A stretch of DNA of 64,000 bases from Cristatella mucedo (Eukaryota; Bryozoa; Phylactolaemata; Cristatellidae): the NCBI GenBank assembly GCA_009760855.2, contig WPIO01000016.1, forward strand, positions 3,456,001 through 3,520,000. Direction: 5' to 3'. Of this stretch, positions 46,301 through 53,994 are shown piece by piece. A program made the translations under genes and the position numbers. Below the pieces are notes generated by a model. That model worked only from the letters and a program-made list of their open reading frames with translations, was not told the DNA's origin and ran no database searches. The first letter of the stretch is position 1, and each line of letters opens with the position of its first letter.

Positions 46301-47761
46301 GCTCGCGGGCTGGACGAATTACCGCCGCGATTGGCTCTAGTTGAGCGAAAATAATCGAGCGTCGTGAATCGGCTTCGAGAAGCTCGAACGAATGCGTTCC
46401 GAGCGACGACGGCTTGTAGTAGGCGGTCGTTGTAACGTGCCCGCCGGAAGTGCCCGTGCACTTTCTCTAGCGATTTCTAGCCATTTCTCTTTCTCTAGCT
46501 CAATTTCTCTAATTTCTCTTTCAATTTCTCTTTTCTATTTCTCTAATTTCTCTAATTTCGCTAGTGAGGTCGCATCCAAACGGACTCCAAAGACGCCGGC
46601 AATGGCTGCGACCACAATGGCTGCGACCTGCCGCATATGTTCTCACAGAAAATCGGATAAGAAAAGCTCCAACTTGGATCGCGCAGCAGACTAAGCTATT
46701 GCCTCAAGTGTACCCAACAACAAAACGTCGTGCCGTCCTGCAGTTCACTGCAATCGGCCGCCCGAGACTGGGCATCTCTAGCAGCCGATTGGACAGGGCC
46801 AATTGGCCAATCAGGCCCTGGGCAGTGTTGGATTGCAGGCGATTGGCCCCGTTCTCTGCAGTCGGTTGCCGGGGATTGCTAGAGGAAGCTCGAGCCTAGT
46901 GCGGTGCGAAATTTTTTGTACGGGTACACTTGAAGTGATAGCTTAGTTTACTACGCGATCTAAATTGGAGCCAGGCGAAGACGATTCCTTGCGAATTTCG
47001 CATATAATTTCGGCTACCGCTAGCGTCTTTTCGAGTCCGTTTGCAGGAGAACGCGCGAGCGTAGTTGCACGAAGTTTGGTGGGTAAGTTATAATGACCAT
47101 CCACTGCATTGTTCACTCGAAAAATCTAAGCTTCCCGGCGTCAATTTCGGGTCACTTGATTCCTATTTAGATGGGATTACGGTGGATTACTGTATATTGC
47201 TGTACTACGTTGAACTCGCCTAGACCTACGGGTCTCTCTTTCTCTCACCCTCTGTCTCTCTACTCCTCTCTCCCCCGCTCTCTCGCTCTCTTGCTCTTTC
47301 TCTCTTCCTTGCTCTCTCTTTCTCTCTCTCTCGCTCTCTCTCTCTCTTACTCTCTTCCTTTGGAGACCGTGCATTTAGTTCGTACGGTCCCATAGCCTGG
47401 AACTCTCTCCCAACTTTCGTCAGAACATCCCCATACCTGACCACATTTAAAAAGAACTTAAAAACAGACCTATTTAGGACAGCATTTAGTGGGTCCCTAT
47501 GATTCGTCCTTCATGTGCTTATTCGGGCTGACACTGTGCATGCTGCCACTGACCACATTTGCATGCTAATCCTGTGCATGTCACCCCTAACCATGTTATT
47601 CATTTTGTTGGCTGAGCTCGATCCTTCTCCGTTCTGCAGGAGCCTTGCAGAACTCCGTCAGCGACCAGGCGAGCTGGTACCTCTGCGGCGCCATCGGCCT
47701 GCTCGGCACCGCCGTCCTGATACCGCCGCTCGTCGTACGCCGACGAGCACCCAAGGCATGA
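38852..47761 (+). CDS. Monocarboxylate transporter (SLC16 / MFS), four coding exons, 520 aa
   Basis: Coding exons are 38852-39041, 44789-44932, 45137-46243 and 47640-47761 (1563 nt). All three introns are phase 1. SLC16 proteins move lactate, pyruvate, ketone bodies or other small solutes across the plasma membrane, usually with a proton. The N-terminus VVDRGYAWVVLVASC is the SLC16 signature of the first membrane segment. GxxxxxxxRFGCR in exon 2 is the conserved loop after segment 2. Segments 1-6 span residues 10-186. A poorly conserved 140-residue cytoplasmic loop rich in Pro, Ala and Gly spans about 187-325, and segments 7-12 follow to residue 510. The C-tail (RRRAPKA) is very short. The substrate cannot be told from sequence. 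Introns 1 and 3 are packed with repeats, including an 18S fragment and LINEs; exons are intact. The residue at the exon 1-2 joint reads Ser where the family often has Gly. Confidence 0.93.
40339..40394 (+). repeat. (TA)n microsatellite
   Basis: TA runs interrupted by CATTTCTTA, directly before the tail of a minus-strand SINE. Confidence 0.95.
40395..40590 (-). mobile_element. tRNA-derived SINE with L2-type tail (type 1)
   Basis: On the minus strand it has the A box region TGGTCCAGAGGTTAAGG (40574-40558), the B box GGGCTCGAGCCC (40524-40513) and the tail with AAGCATCTGAATAGATTAAG. The tail has expanded by an internal AAGATTAAGAGATT-type tandem duplication (40423-40480) before the GGGGCGCTATGCAAATGAAT end. 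Confidence 0.9.
40591..41249. other. Intron sequence, GA-rich at its end
   Basis: No gene seen. Three near-repeats of CCTCATCCTCAG lie near 40965-41010, and a GA/CAGA-rich tract at 41085-41245 includes a pure (GA)n core at 41208-41231. Confidence 0.5.
41513..41552. repeat. Inverted repeat
   Basis: AATCCAAAGCTA pairs with TAGCTTTGGATT, 12 bp perfect, across a short loop. The equivalent place in copy B (44588-44640) has lost the pairing. Confidence 0.8.
41583..41606. repeat. Perfect 24-bp palindrome
   Basis: ATCGCACGAGAG followed at once by its exact reverse complement, with no loop. Confidence 0.95.
41607..41715 (+). repeat. Dispersed intronic repeat (copy 1)
   Basis: CAGCCGATTGGCCAATCAGG and CCTGGGCAGTGTTGAATTGC match 46785-46850 in intron 3 of the same gene. 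The family contains inverted CCAAT motifs. Type unknown. Confidence 0.75.
41720..42326 (-). pseudogene. 18S rRNA gene fragment (pseudogene)
   Basis: The minus strand reads as the 5' third of nuclear small-subunit rRNA. It starts near AATGGCTCATTA (42326) and runs through ACTGCGTAAGTTCTGGAGCT-like sequence, TTCGATTCCGGAGAAG, GAGAAACGGCTACCACATCC, GCAAATTACCCACTCC and AATTGGAATGAGTACAC. It continues past GCTCGTAGTTGGATCTCGG into V4, ending at GTGTCTCGGGTGGC near 41720. About 30 bases around the universally conserved GCCAGCAGCCGCGG (530 loop) are missing near 41879, so it cannot be functional. The V4 segment with GGTCCGCCTCGCGGCGGTCACTGCC-like sequence resembles lophotrochozoan 18S. It lies antisense in intron 1 of the transporter gene. 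Confidence 0.94.
43580..44387 (-). mobile_element. 5'-truncated L2 copy in transporter intron 1
   Basis: On the minus strand it has ARLVCRERRSCRITPLLTDL, then the end of the coding frame and a complete 3' UTR with (AAT)n at 43580-43600. It is moderately young. It is inserted in copy B of the intron duplication, antisense to the host gene. Its 5' end (GTGGAGCTGAT) flows into a 17-bp minisatellite. Confidence 0.94.
44388..44582 (+). repeat. 17-bp minisatellite at LINE junction
   Basis: About ten copies of CTACATGGAGCATCTCG, flanked by 18-bp variants with GAGCTGATCTG. The unit looks like a fusion of the LINE end (GGAGCTGAT) with the flanking CTCCATGTAGC sequence. Confidence 0.93.
44638..44705 (+). 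repeat. (CTG/CCG)n-rich imperfect trinucleotide tract
   Basis: Interrupted GCTGCTGCC and GCCGTTGCTGC repeats about 85 bp before exon 2 of the transporter. Confidence 0.85.
44789..44932 (+). CDS. Transporter exon 2
   Basis: The acceptor is GTCGCAG before 44789 and the donor GAG/GTTTGT at 44932/44933. It encodes PIAVLLIKRFGCRVVTIVGA through HAYLSYGVLGG: the end of segment 2, segment 3 and the start of segment 4. Another GT donor four bases downstream would break the frame. Confidence 0.9.
45137..46243 (+). CDS. Transporter exon 3 (large exon)
   Basis: The acceptor is CGTTTGCAG before 45137 and the donor CTGG/GTGAGC at 46243/46244. The 369 codons cover segments 4-6 (FGVALTYTCSTTVLGEYF onward), the central loop and segments 7-11 (DWQCWALLVHSFCWGF to GLYILFNGVGALVGP). 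The loop contains Ala and Gly runs typical of slippage-prone GC-rich DNA. Confidence 0.95.
46740..46870 (+). repeat. Dispersed intronic repeat (copy 2)
   Basis: Matches 41600-41715: TTCACTGCAA, GCAGCCGATTGG, GGCCAATCAGGCCCTGGGCA and the GCAGTGTTGRATTGCAGSCG segment. Same orientation. Confidence 0.75.
47230..47352 (+). repeat. (CT)n-rich tract
   Basis: Imperfect CTCT/TTTCTC repeat directly joined to the L2 fragment at 47352. Confidence 0.93.
47352..47611 (+). mobile_element. L2 fragment next to transporter exon 4
   Basis: Plus-strand fragment from CTTTGGAGACCGTGCATTTA through the end of the coding region and half the 3' UTR (CACCCCTAACCATGTTATTC). It breaks off before the AAAGCGCC box, so it is truncated at both ends. 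It belongs to the young subfamily. It lies 28 bp before exon 4 in the sense orientation. Confidence 0.93.
47640..47761 (+). CDS. Transporter exon 4 (stop)
   Basis: The acceptor is TTCTCCGTTCTGCAG before 47640. It encodes QNSVSDQASWYLCGAIGLLG and the rest of segment 12, then the basic tail and TGA at 47759-47761. An L2 fragment ends 28 bp upstream of this exon. Confidence 0.93.
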
Positions 47762-48335
47762 ATGGCGTCGGAGCTGGCGGAGGCGGTGGCGCCAACGTGG
47801 TCTCCGATTTCCGTCGTCGTCATCGTTCTCCGATTCCCGTCGTCGTCACCGCCGCTAATCTAACCTAGTCGGTCCAGGCGATGCTGTGCAGCAGGCAGCG
47901 CTCAGGCGTAAAGCTCGCGAACCCGCCCCAGAGGGCGCCCTCTGGGGCCCCTGGGCGCCCTCCGGCGACGGAGACTTCGCTGGCTGCAGTGCAGGCCGAT
48001 TCTGATGTCAGTAAGGGGAGAGGTCTCCAGTCGGGCGACTGTTTTCGTTGCCGCCAAAGAAGCCGAGGCTGTCGTGCGATGCTGCGCTAGTTAGTCGCCT
48101 CCACCGACAGCGGCTTGCCCGAATGTGCAGTCGTCACCTATCCGTTGGCCAATTCCGGGCCGGACATGATGTCCGGCTTTGCCAGGCAACCGTCGAGTTC
48201 GCCGAGGCGGCCGCCGAGGCGGCTGCACAGAAGAGCTTTCGACGGGAATTGGGCTTCTTACGAAATACAATAGCATAATTTGGCTCTAAAAAAGTAGATT
48301 TATATTAAATAATAAAAATAAGTACATAAAACAAC
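47762..48335 (+). other. Transporter 3' UTR (presumed)
   Basis: Follows the stop codon. AATAAA lies at 48311-48316 in an AT-rich tract, giving a plausible poly(A) site near 48330, a few bases before the Gypsy LTR. Confidence 0.6.
48311..48316 (+). terminator. Poly(A) signal AATAAA
   Basis: A canonical hexamer downstream of the transporter stop, about 30 bp before the retrotransposon boundary. Confidence 0.6.
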
Positions 48336-48343
48336 CTTTCTTG

Positions 48344-48483
48344 TGTAATGATAAGGCGCATCACAATGAACAGACCAGGTTTATTGGCAACCATCTTATA
48401 TCCGCTTCAGGATGGCACGGTCACCGAGGCCTCTCCTGATTGGTCGCGTTGTGATGGCTCCGCCCGATAGCTCTGCTGTCGCA
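48344..48483 (-). repeat. Gypsy 3' LTR
   Basis: 140 bp, TGCGACAGC to ATTACA on the minus strand. It keeps the GGGCGGAG box (48465-48458), CCAATC (48443-48438) and GATATAAG TATA-like box (48402-48395), matching the other LTR. These are typical LTR promoter elements. Confidence 0.93.
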
Positions 48484-48493
48484 CCTTCCCTCC
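48484..48493 (-). other. Polypurine tract
   Basis: GGAGGGAAGG on the minus strand, immediately 5' of the 3' LTR: the plus-strand primer site of an LTR element. Confidence 0.9.
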
Positions 48494-48513
48494 AAATAGG
48501 AACAGTCTCATTT

Positions 48514-49437
48514 TCAACGATCTAGCTTTCGGACTGGCTTTACCAGCCTGCCAGACCTTGTTATCGTTTGACCTTGAGAGGTATGCATCTCATCGACGAT
48601 ACTTGGAGACTGATCTTGAACTGCAGGTGTAGGTTTCGGTAAATGTAGGGAACTGCCAGGAGATTCGCTGTTGTTGACCTGTGGATCGGTTTCAATCGGT
48701 TGAAGATGCCTTCTGTTTCGCCGAAGAGTGTTGCCATTGTCAGTCTGCACGACAAACGACCGAGGTGTACTTGCTTGAGCTGTCACCGTTGCATGTGTGC
48801 TCCAGCTGTTTTCACCATCAGTCTGCACTAATACCTGTTGGCCGGGTTGAAGAGGTGGAAGTGGGCAAGCAGAATAATGGCGATCGTGATAGTGCTGTTG
48901 AAGCTCTTTTCCATGGTTGTCGTTGAGTTGCACCGTTTCATTTGCAGGCCATTGTGGCTCGACATGCCGAGGGAGCACTGGCAACGTCGTCCTAATCTGC
49001 GTCCCATGATCAGTTGTGCTGGGGTGAAGCATGTAGAGGGCAAGGCGTCGGCCTCTGAAGCATTAGTGCGAGGCACGGATCAGGCTGCCTCACAGTAGAT
49101 TTGGCAGTTTGCACCGCTCTTTCCACTTCTCCGTTCGCTTGTGGAAAATGTGGGCTGGTCGTAACGTGCTTGAACACATATCGTCTCGCGAAATCACCCA
49201 ATTCGTGAGATGTGGACCAATGTCAGACTGCAACGAATCTGGTATGCCCCAGCAAGTAAATATGATCTGCAGTTCGGCCACAACTTCTTTGGTCGTCAAT
49301 TTTTAAAATGGAGTGATTTCCATATATCGGGAGTAAAAGTCGATCAAAAGCAGGTGCTGTCTTTCCTCGTGTTCGAAGAGATCGGCAGCGACTTGTTGCC
49401 AAGGAACACTGGGCAGCGGTGTAGGGATGAGTGACTC
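48514..49437 (-). pseudogene. Gypsy integrase core and C-terminus
   Basis: The DDE-type core is readable. The first Asp lies in LLLIDFYSRYMEI near 49340, the second in LQSDIGPHL near 49225 and the Glu in [12 protein letters not shown] near 49135. A TAA stop near 49306, within the core, and a frame change near 49200 break it. The C-terminal part (48514-49032) is open for 172 codons with polar, variable sequence. The zinc-binding N-terminal part is on the far side of the L2 insertion. Confidence 0.88.
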
Positions 49438-50366
49438 ATAATAATAATAATAATAATAATATTGCACTTGATAAAGCGCCCTCAGAGAACTTAATCTCTT
49501 TCTAGGCGCTTTACATTTGCTGCAAAGTGATACACAATAGAATAGTAAGTAAAATCATGCTTGAAAAACAAACAAAATGAATAACATGGTTAGGGGTTAC
49601 ATGCACTGGGTCAGCATGCAAATGTGGTTAGTGGCAGCATGAACAGTGTCAGCACGCATAAGCACATCGAGGACGAATCACAAGGACCCACTAAATGCTG
49701 TCCTAAATAGGTATGTTTTTAAGTTTCTTTTAAATGTGGTCAGGTCAGGGGATGTTCTGATGCAGGTCGGGAGGGAGTTCCAGGCTGTGGGAGCATACGA
49801 GCTAAATGCACGGTCTCCAAAGGATTTAAGGTTTGTACGAGGTATTTCTAGACTGTTGGATTCCGAAAAGCGAGTGGTACGATGCTTTGCCTGATGGGGT
49901 AGTATCTCTGAAAGATAGGCTGGAGCCATAGAATGAAGAGACCTAAAAGTGAGCGACAAAACCTTGAAGTCAATCCGTTGCTTGACTGGTAACCAGTGCA
50001 GGTCGGCGAGAAGTGGAGTAATGTGGCAACTGCGACGCTCACGACAGACAAGCCTAGCTGCAGAGTTTTGCACCAGCTGCAATCGCCTGATCGCACATGC
50101 TGGTAGGCCAGTAAGCAGTGAGTTGCAGAAGTCGAGACGAGATGTCACGAATGCATGGACCAGCTTGGACGTGGTATCCTTATCTAAACAAGCCCTAATT
50201 TTAGCAATGTTATGAAGCTGAAAATAGGCTGATTTGACTGTGGAGCTGATGTGGTCGTCTAACGAGAGGTCGCTTTGGAATATGACACCTAGATTTCGAG
50301 CTGATGCAACTGGAGATATGCTGGCAGAGCCAATTTTGAAAGTCAGCCTTTCCAATTTCTGAATAA
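49438..50366 (-). mobile_element. Young 5'-truncated L2 copy nested in Gypsy
   Basis: The minus strand is open from the truncation point to the stop (49678) and nearly identical to the near-full-length copy at 1-4.5 kb: VIQKLERLTFKIGSASISPV, then CRERRSCHITPLLADLHWLP. A full 3' UTR and (AAT)n follow at 49438-49462. It interrupts the integrase after QRRQLHE. ACTCAT on both sides looks like a target-site duplication, and the 5' junction carries an extra 25-bp copy of target sequence. Confidence 0.96.
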
Positions 50367-50419
50367 CATGTAGTTGTCTCCTCTGGGTCTTACTCATGTA
50401 GTTGTCTCCTCTGGGTCTT
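50367..50419 (+). repeat. 25-bp direct repeat at LINE 5' junction
   Basis: CATGTAGTTGTCTCCTCTGG and the following bases occur at 50367-50391 and again at 50395-50419, separated by ACT. The second copy is genuine Gypsy sequence. The first lies between the LINE and the target. Confidence 0.92.
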
Positions 50420-50611
50420 TTGATAGAAGCTGCAAGAGTCGACAAATGTCTTAACGTCTTGGCTAATTCCTAGCCAGTATACACACGACCTTGCTCGGTC
50501 CCTACATTTGGTCACCCCCTGGTGGCCATCGTGGATCCACTCCAACTGAAAAGCCTGCAGGCTTTGAGGGATACATATGCGATCGTCATGCAGTAGCAAA
50601 CCATTCGACAC
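50390..50611 (-). pseudogene. Gypsy integrase N-terminal zinc region
   Basis: Contains HDGHQGVTKCRDRARSCVYW and CSFYQKTQ, the HHCC zinc-binding part of a retroelement integrase, with HxxxH around 50530 and the CxxC-like pair altered to CSFY. It continues past the nested LINE at 49437. Confidence 0.85.
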
Positions 50612-50789
50612 AGAACGATGGCTACATGGAGAAGTACTTCCTCAAGGTTTCGGGTAGGCCCTTGCTTTATTTAGGCCACCCTGACTGCTTATACTTTGTG
50701 ACAGCCTGTAGCTCACTGTCGTCAGCAGTAGCCTGCTTTACTTCGCTCAAGCGAGCTACTGAAAGCGATTTAGACACAACAGTGTCTAC

Positions 50790-51510
50790 TTAGAGTGTGA
50801 CGGCCTTGGCTTGGTCGTATTCCTCACTCCTACGCAGTGGTGCTCTTGAAAACGTATCAGCTATCACAAGGGTCTTCCCAGGCACATACACGGCGTGAGG
50901 GTTAAAACGCATCATTTGCATCAATAGGCGTCGGCATTTATCCGGAACCTGGTCTAGGTCCTTAGTCACCAGCAACGGAATAAGTGGTTCATTGTCAGTA
51001 CGAAGCTCGAAAGAAGGCAGACCAATAAAGAACTGAACTTCTCGCACGCCCACACCGCCACAAGGCACTCTTTTTCGATCTGAGCATATTTCGGTGCTTG
51101 ACAACGTACGGGATGCAAATGCAACAGGTCGCAATCTTGCCCTCCCGGTCCATGGCACTGCAACAGAACGGCACCTAGACCATAGCTACTGGCATCGGCA
51201 CTAACAATCACCGAATTTTTGGGTCAAAATACGCCAAAACTGACGCCTTTGTTAAAAGCAACTTCGCTTCCCGGAATGCTTTGTTCTGGCTATGCCCCCA
51301 GTACCCAACTGAGTCAGACGAGAGGAGATCATATAGCGGCTTTGAGACCGTGGCTAGATTTGGCACAAACCGGTCGAGATAGTTCATCATACCAATGCAT
51401 CTCTTTAGCTCGGCTATGTTTGTTGGATCAGGGAGGTTGAGGATGGCTTCTATTTTGTCGTCTGACGGTCGGACGCCGCTGGCATCAATAACATGCCCTA
51501 AGAATGTCAA
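50790..51510 (-). pseudogene. Gypsy RT connection and RNase H
   Basis: MTFLGHVIDASGVRPSDDKI opens the connection (51510-51208). After a frame change the RNase H follows with VSADASSYGLGAVLLQ near 51200, FASRTLSSTE, and DNEPLIPLL near 51000, then the VPGKTLVIADTFSRAPL end typical of Gypsy pol. Confidence 0.9.
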
Positions 51511-52213
51511 AGTTGGCTGGCGGAATATGTTTGTCTCTATTTAACTTTAGGCCCGACTTTGGAATTTCGGAAGTAACACGACGCAATCTATCGTCACGCT
51601 CAGCCGCCGTGGATCCATAAACCAAAAAATCGTCCATATAAGTGGCTGCACCTTTGATCTCACCCAAGAGGTCGTGCGTAAGTCGCTGAAAGATCTCTGG
51701 TGCGTTAATAATGCCAAAGGACAACCGGCGAAAACAAAAACGTCCAAGCGGTGTTGTAAACGTCATTAAGCGAGTGCTCTCATGGGACAACGGAATAGCC
51801 CAAAATCCGTTAGAGGCATTCAATTTTGAGAACATTGTAGCACCAACAAGCTTAGGCAAAATCTCATCAAGCGTAGGTAGAACGTACCTTTCACGAACCA
51901 TTGCTCGATTTAAGCGCTTCAAGTCGACACAAAGGCGCACTTTGCCGTTGGGCTTCAGGACCGGTACGATTAGGGAGCACCACTTGATCGGCTCTGATAC
52001 ACGTTCGATGATGCCGTTATTTTCCATTCGAAGGAGTTCGTCCTTTACCAAAGGGAACAGCGGTCTGAGTATGCGGCGGGCTGTGTGCACGCAGTATGGT
52101 TCCACATCAGGTTTGAGACGAATTTTCACCGGCTGGCATCGCATTAATCCGATCTCTCCAAATACCGGGTTTCGAAGAATAGTCTTCTCTACGCTGAGTT
52201 TAATCAGTCCCAT
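51485..52213 (-). pseudogene. Gypsy reverse transcriptase domain
   Basis: An open run of 242 codons with VPVLKPNGKVRLCVDLKRLN, FSKLNASNGFWAIPL, FGIINAPEIFQR and the intact catalytic YMDDFLVYG near 51640. The D in the usual KLDA motif is N here (KLNA), which removes one catalytic aspartate. Confidence 0.92.
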
Positions 52214-52299
52214 GCAGAGAGAAGCTTGTCGGCTGAGGAGACTATTTCTTGCTCCAGCGACTACGTAGACTGGCAGAAGATAACTCGTTCCTTTCCGCT

Positions 52300-52548
52300 T
52301 TAACTTGCTTTGAAGGTACCCTTACAAGCCAGGTGGTAGCCGACGCTGTGTAATTTTGCTGCTGTAGGCTCGAGGCGAGGTGGTCGTAGCAGTCGACCAT
52401 ACGTGTCTTCCGTAATGACGGTTACGTCAGTGCCACTACCTATTTTAAACGGAATGGTCATTCCATATTCGAACAAATCCACTTGCCAGGGCGATGATGC
52501 CCATACCGACTGGCACTCCACCTCTACAGGATTTGTAACGGCATCCAC
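52300..52548 (-). pseudogene. Gypsy protease region, catalytic Asp lost
   Basis: MTIPFKIGSGTDVTVIT is the retropepsin active-site segment, where D-S/T-G is expected. The aspartate codon has become GGT (Gly), a single A-to-G change. Flanking sequence is otherwise family-like. Confidence 0.82.
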
Positions 52549-52617
52549 GGTGTAGCTCTTACTATCGGATTCAGCTGCGATCTATCTTATTTTAGCGTAA
52601 GGTTTTATGCATGATTT

Positions 52618-53425
52618 GCAACGCACTGCATAGTGGCCCAACATCCCACAGGTATTGCAACGGCGGGTCGCATGCTGGGCAGTGTCAATGAGTGTGAGCT
52701 AAGTTACAGTTCCGGCAGCTGTTACCTTCTTTTACGTCATCAAAAACCTTAACTCTAATGTGGTCTGTGCGGCTGCTAGCCTCTAAGACGCATGGCTCAG
52801 GACAGTCAGCGGACTGTGGTCGCCGACGAACCTCAGAGACATCTGAAACCGGGTGCTGCAGACTCAACTGTGATTTTGCCGTCTCCGTCTGACACGCCTT
52901 TTGTACTGCCACAGTTAACGTAAGGTCGGGGATTAGTTGCAAGGCTTCTGAAAGTTTGAGGTCAGACAAGCCCTCAACCAGGCGATCTCGGACCAACTCA
53001 TCTTTCATCGCGCCGTATTCGCATTGCGAAGCTAAATCAAGTAGTTCGCGCATGAATGCCTTGGTAGATTATCCCGGATGTTGACAGCGGCGGTTGAACA
53101 TAGCTCGATCGTGGATAATATTCCTTCGCGGTATGAAATAATTTTCAAATTTGCCCAAGATGAGATCCAACGTCTTCACTTGGTCGACCTCATAGGTAAA
53201 GGTGTCGAATATCAAATGGCTTGCACCCCCACGGCGTACAAGTGTTCTTATCTGTACGTCCTGTTCCTCCTCCATCAACTTCGTTGCCGCCACATAACGG
53301 CGAATACGATTTCTCCAAGCCGACCATAACGCCGGCTCATCTAATGTAAACTCAGCCGGAGCGTTACACTTGGCCATTTCTTTGATTTTCAGGGCGACAC
53401 TCAATGACTTCACCGCTGCCACCAT
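52618..53425 (-). pseudogene. Gypsy gag with CCHC zinc knuckle
   Basis: Starts at an ATG overlapping the LTR end (53425) with DEPALWSAWRNRIRRYVAAT, a typical gag core, and continues in a shifted frame at 53053-52685 (VRDRLVEGLSDLKLSEALQL). Near 52659-52618 a perfect CX2CX4HX4C knuckle, CNTCGMLGHYAVRC, is readable in yet another frame. Confidence 0.85.
53405..53424 (-). other. Primer-binding site
   Basis: TGGTGGCAGCGGTGAAG directly follows the 5' LTR end. TGG complements the CCA of a tRNA 3' end. The exact tRNA was not identified. Confidence 0.8.
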
Positions 53426-53564
53426 GTAATGATCAGACGCATCCCAATGAAGAGACCATGTTTTTTGGCAACCATCTTATATCAGCTCCAGGACCACACC
53501 GTCAGCGAGTTCTCTTCTGATTGGTCACGTTGTTGTGGCTCCGCCCGCTAGCTCCGCTATCACA
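53425..53564 (-). repeat. Gypsy 5' LTR
   Basis: TGTGATAGC to ATTACA on the minus strand. Promoter-like boxes in order are GGGCGGAG (53546-53539), CCAATC (53524-53519) and GATATAAG (53483-53476). Confidence 0.93.
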
Positions 53565-53647
53565 TCTCGTAGACGATGGAAATGGCAGTTTCCGCTGGTC
53601 ACCAGCTGATCGCCAGCTGAGGCGAATGGTTGGAGCGCGTAGGCCTA

Positions 53648-53740
53648 GGCTCGGCGAGCCACGTGGCTTACCTAGTAAGCTGGCGAGCCACGTGGCTTAC
53701 CTAGTAAGCTAGGCGAGCCACGTGGCTTACTAGGTGAGCG
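53648..53740 (+). repeat. About 29-bp tandem repeat with palindromic E-box
   Basis: Three copies of GCGAGCCACGTGGCTTACC and TAGTAAGCT. Each contains the palindrome GCCACGTGGC, with the CACGTG E-box/G-box core. It lies 85-175 bp outside the Gypsy 5' LTR. Confidence 0.92.
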
Positions 53741-53994
53741 TACGTGGCTACACTCGTTGCCTCGACTGGAACTCGCATTCTTCGTTAAATGGAATCGCAA
53801 CTGATTCCGTCACCTTCGACAGGCATCGCTGCGGTGGACGTTGCTCTGCCTGGCTTTGCCCTACTCGGATTTTGTCCTGTCTTTTCGTCCTTCCTTTTGC
53901 CCTTTCTTTGTTTTGTCGCACGCAGTGCATGCGTAGACGCCCTTGCCAAAAAGTGTGCGTCACTCTCAGATCGGTCACTATACGACAGTTAATG

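Larger units (their letters stand above)
46244..47639 (+). other. Transporter intron 3
   Basis: The intron starts GTGAGCC. It contains a TTTCTCTAATTTC-type local repeat at 46470-46565, a dispersed repeat at 46740-46870, (CT)n at 47230-47350 and an L2 fragment at 47352-47611, then 28 bp to the acceptor. The stretch 46871-47230 has no recognised feature. Confidence 0.7.
48344..53564 (-). mobile_element. Ty3/Gypsy LTR retrotransposon, decayed, with nested L2
   Basis: A complete but dead element on the minus strand. Order 5' to 3': LTR 53564-53425, primer-binding site 53424-53405, gag, protease, RT, RNase H, integrase, polypurine tract 48493-48484 and LTR 48483-48344. Protease before RT before integrase is the Ty3/Gypsy order. 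The 140-bp LTRs start TG and end CA and differ at roughly 22 positions by eye, so the insertion is old. Flanks TCTTG (48339-48343) and TCTCG (53565-53569) look like a 5-bp target-site duplication with one change. Without the nested L2 (about 49438-50366) the element would be about 4.3 kb. gag, pol and integrase all carry stops or shifts. Confidence 0.95.

Noticed and set aside
45480-46461. Long minus-strand frames antisense to transporter exon 3
   Set aside because: Shadows of a GC-rich coding exon whose sense strand encodes clear membrane segments.
48838-49434. Plus-strand frames within the Gypsy integrase
   Set aside because: Antisense shadows of the integrase core, whose D, D and E motifs are on the minus strand.
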